A stretch of 64,000 nt of DNA, taken from NCBI RefSeq assembly GCF_964204645.1, contig NC_134036.1, forward strand, positions 5,283,600 through 5,347,599, given 5' to 3'. Shown one piece after another: positions 61,401 to 64,000 of this stretch (its first letter is position 1; each line of letters begins with the position of its first letter). Under the pieces are notes generated by a model. The model was not told the origin of the DNA. It made no database searches and was given only the letters and a program-made list of their open reading frames with translations. Position numbers and translations under genes: made by a program. The stretch is from Tubulanus polymorphus. Taxonomy: Eukaryota > Nemertea > Palaeonemertea > Tubulaniformes > Tubulanidae.

Positions 61401-61408
61401 AAGATTGA
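55453..61408 (+). CDS. GRL101-like multidomain G-protein-coupled receptor 3, one-base frameshift in exon 2
   Basis: Exons 55453-56661, 56758-58087 and 58172-61408 with GT-AG introns at the same places as in genes 1 and 2. Exon 2 is 1,330 nt instead of a multiple of three: at 57893-57895 (gcgttgaaat against gcgtcaaat or gcgtaaaat) there is one extra base in the first lectin module. As given, the frame stops at a TGA (57910-57912) after about 788 residues, before the LDLa, LRR and 7TM parts. Everything after it is fully open (exon 3 gives 1,078 residues) and all helix motifs are present, with YRF at the DRY site. Either the copy is a very young pseudogene or the base is an assembly error. Otherwise the domain order is as in receptor 1. 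The start is the conserved ATG GAG CAG. Confidence 0.78.
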
Positions 61409-63590
61409 CAAGATAGTTTTACACTCACCAAAAGCAGCGTTCGGGTGGTACAATTCAGTTGATACGATTTTTCGATTTCGTTGTCTGGTCGGGATATATC
61501 AATGTAGAACATCATCCTTAACGTTTACGTGAGACAACAATCTAAAAAATATATAGATAATCTTTCACAGTTTTATTTCACGTGAAATATTTCTAATTTT
61601 CTGAATTTACTCGATCACTTTATCTCATCAACTTCTCAATATTTACAGTGGATGTATGGACAGTAAGACCCAGGTTTTAACCCTTTCGTTGGGGCATATT
61701 CATATTGCTTACGATTTCTATGTGGGAATGAATCCTCTTTTTTGTTTTGACTTAAGCGTTTTGTATTGACTTAATGAAAAAAGACCCCGAAATGATATAT
61801 CCATTCTGAAGCTAAGTTAGTAGAAACAACCGGAAATCTGGGTAAGCAATGACCTAGATCTTGAGGTCAAATTTAGGTCACGCCTTTGTTTACATGAATT
61901 AGTTTGCTAATAAAAAACATTGCTAGCTCGCCGATGAGGTTTGAGCAGCCGGTTGGACTAGTTTAATATCTAGTGGAAATTAGGTTAGTAGGCCAAGTGT
62001 CGACTGTCAGGTGACTACGTCAAACATATCACATCTTTACGCTTTATGTGACGAAGATATAAAGCTTTCGGGTCGGGTGGTGGTAAGTGTAGAATCGCAA
62101 AAATTCGAAGTACATCAAAGTGTCCCATAAACTCCTTTAACTCACTTCTTGTGACAGTGGCAATAATGCACTTTCCGAAAAATGTGCTTACTTTTTGCTT
62201 TTTGAAAGTGAGTTTTTAGAGCGTCTGTATCTCGATACTGCGCTACAAGAACAATGACCAACGGGTAGACACCCAAGGAGCAACTATTGCTCGTATGGAC
62301 TCAACACACGATAGAGTCACTGTGTCAGGAACCCTTATCGCTCCCGTGCGGAGAGTGGGGATGCCCGACACGGTAACAAGTATCTCACTAAATTGATTGT
62401 ACCTACGGCGCAGTAACGAAACACGGGCAAACTCTCTTTCACAAAGTGTGAAAAGCATCTTTAGAAAGTGTATTATTCATCGTCATTACCGCTGGACGTA
62501 TCGGCCCCACTCCGCGCGGTTGCGCCACCGCGCAGGATTTACGCGAAGCAGCAGAACACAAACATGGCCACTCTTCCAATTTTCAATGATAGAAATCGTG
62601 TGTGCATTTCAATTATTTCGGCTGTTAGGGTTTTAAGGCACAATATAAGTTGATGATGCGATATGGCGATGTTAATTAATGATAATTCCGCAGTGAAGCT
62701 AGTCACGAACGGTGCCGATTGAGTGTACAGCTGCCAAAACACTGAAACGTGCATAGTTGCGTAACTATTTGCAGTGAATTGCAGACAAAACATGAAGCCT
62801 TAACGGACATTTAAAAAAAAATTATACCAATCGCAATTGTAAAATAAAATGAGATAGAACCTAAGTTAAAATTCTGGCCATTTCTAAAATATTATTACTA
62901 ATTTTTAGTCAGGGCCGAAGGTTTAGTTTTCCAACAATAATGAGGCGTGGTAGGTAGTCATGCAATTCAAGTCATCATTTATTACACGTTACTTCCGTGT
63001 TGTTGAAAATCTCGCGAGTCCTGGACCAAACCCCAATGAACAATGTGATCTGTGTGCTGGCCACAAATGCACACAGATCACACTACACTACCCATTAAAC
63101 ACTCCAGTACCCACAGCTTTTATATATCCATCCAAATATTTAGAGTGGATGATAGATAACAAGTGCACACGAATTGATTGTATGACATATCACATAATAT
63201 CGTCACGCTTTATGCGACAAAGACGTAAAGCTTTCGGCCGGGTGGTAGTAACGGCTAGTTTAGTTTGAGCTCTTTTTTGAAGAATCTAATCTATAAAAGA
63301 TCGGGACCAGTTGCTCAGAAGTTGGATAAAGATAAAGTGTATTATTCATGAATAGCATAGTTAAAATGAACTTTTAATTTTCACCATGTCAAGTGTCCAC
63401 TGGTTAACTCTTACCAAATTCTGAGCGACTGGTCCTTGAATGGTGACAAAGAGGACCGAGGAACAGGGGTTCCCTTGCTGGAAACGAAACTATGTCTTTC
63501 GAAACAACATCATCGAATCGAATCGAAAACTTCAAATTCTCATTCCAAGCAGACAATCGTTGCTGACTATAGCCATATAAGATTTCCACG
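61409..63590. other. 3' flank of receptor gene 3, mostly unrelated to the other units
   Basis: The first 250 bp still resembles the 3' flank of genes 1 and 2 (tggatgtatgga word near 61650). After that it is different. A segment around 62030-62095 (ctttatgtgacgaagat, then aaagctttcgggtcgggtgg) recurs near 63205-63250 (ctttatgcgacaaagac, then aaagctttcggccgggtgg), which implies a local direct duplication or an inserted repeat. No gene supported. Confidence 0.5.
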
Positions 63591-63599
63591 CTATGAATA

Positions 63600-64000
63600 A
63601 AGCGTTACAGTCTTCAAAAACATTTTCTAATCTACTAATCAAGGTTTTCTTAGATGAAAAGATATCAATATTAGGTTTATAATGATATCATGGTGTATAT
63701 ACATTGACTATTCTCGGGTTTTCAAAAGACCGTGGCGCACGAAACCATCGTGAGTATATTTGATATAGAGGAATGCATGATACATTGTACTGAAATCCGC
63801 TGTCATGTACAGAAATGTTGAGACCGTTTTTACAGTAACTGCCTCCAGGCATTTCACAATATATAAGCATTGCCGCAATATCTCTTCAGTGTCTCACTCA
63901 GTTGGATTCTAGAAAACGTTGGGATATGCAACAAATTTCAAATACGAATGGATTTAAACTATCCTTATCACCGATGTAGCTTTAAATTCAGCGCAATACT
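63600..64000 (+). promoter_or_regulatory. Upstream block of a fourth receptor unit, cut by the window edge
   Basis: Matches 53930-54340 and 43080-43450: cgcacgaaacca, atgatacattg, accgtttttacagtaact, gcctccaggc (63841-63850), tatataag (63860-63867), caatatctcttcag, gattctagaaaac. By the spacing in units 1-3 the ATG of the next receptor gene would lie about 0.4-1.0 kb past the end of the window. Confidence 0.65.

Larger units (their letters stand above)
54000..63590 (+). repeat. Tandem receptor-gene unit 3
   Basis: Homologous to units 1 and 2 from the upstream block to about 250 bp after the stop codon. The 3' flank from about 61670 to 63590 is different sequence. Confidence 0.7.

Noticed and set aside
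62397-62793. Overlapping frames near an ATG in good Kozak context (about 62563)
   Set aside because: Short, in three frames on both strands, with no signal peptide, domain or splice partner.

Overview
The window looks like nuclear DNA of an invertebrate animal, probably a lophotrochozoan (mollusc, brachiopod, annelid or phoronid group). The reasons are GT-AG spliced genes, receptors of the LDLa-LRR-7TM type first known from a pond snail (GRL101), many tRNA-derived SINE-like and MITE-like repeats, and long satellite arrays. The species cannot be fixed from sequence alone.

Layout. (1) 1-17355 is almost entirely repetitive. A roughly 51-bp AT-rich satellite (1-2172) leads into a very large interrupted palindrome (about 2173-17355). 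Each palindrome arm is unique sequence, then a satellite block, then more unique sequence. The satellite block is about 6.8 kb in the left arm and 1.3 kb in the right. The central spacer (about 11938-13170) carries its own minisatellite and a tRNA-like half. The plan resembles a Foldback-type element. (2) 17355-22000 is gene-poor, with a pyrimidine-rich tract, a strong short hairpin, two tRNA-like SINE heads, a 45-bp minisatellite and an ATT microsatellite. (3) 22000-29650 holds two duplicated minus-strand mini-genes. Each has a 5' UTR exon, a signal-peptide exon and a short last exon encoding a six-cysteine inhibitor-cystine-knot (ICK) peptide. Both are 50 codons, and the conserved automatic ORF length cut-off hides them because they are split by an intron. 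MITE-like repeats and a few orphan exon candidates lie between them. (4) 29700-64000 is a tandem array of plus-strand genes for giant GRL101-like receptors (about 1,930 residues). Their order is signal peptide, CUB and CUB-like modules, two C-type-lectin modules, LDL-receptor class A repeats, leucine-rich repeats, and a rhodopsin-type seven-helix domain. Three copies are in the window (30969-37076, 44021-49974, 55453-61408), each with three coding exons and phase-0 introns. The third has a one-base frameshift in exon 2. The upstream region of a fourth unit starts at about 63600 and runs off the right edge.

How the parts relate. The receptor units share upstream blocks with a GCCTCGAGGC palindrome, CCAAT boxes, 3' flanks and MITE copies, so whole units of about 10-13 kb were duplicated. 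Unit 1 was later hit by a 1.76-kb foldback DNA element and a 5'-truncated non-LTR retrotransposon; the empty sites survive in unit 2. The ICK peptides are secreted and diverge quickly in the mature part while the signal peptide and cysteines stay fixed, as seen in defence or venom-type peptide families. No functional link between peptides and receptors can be shown from sequence; both are secreted or cell-surface products of expanding families.
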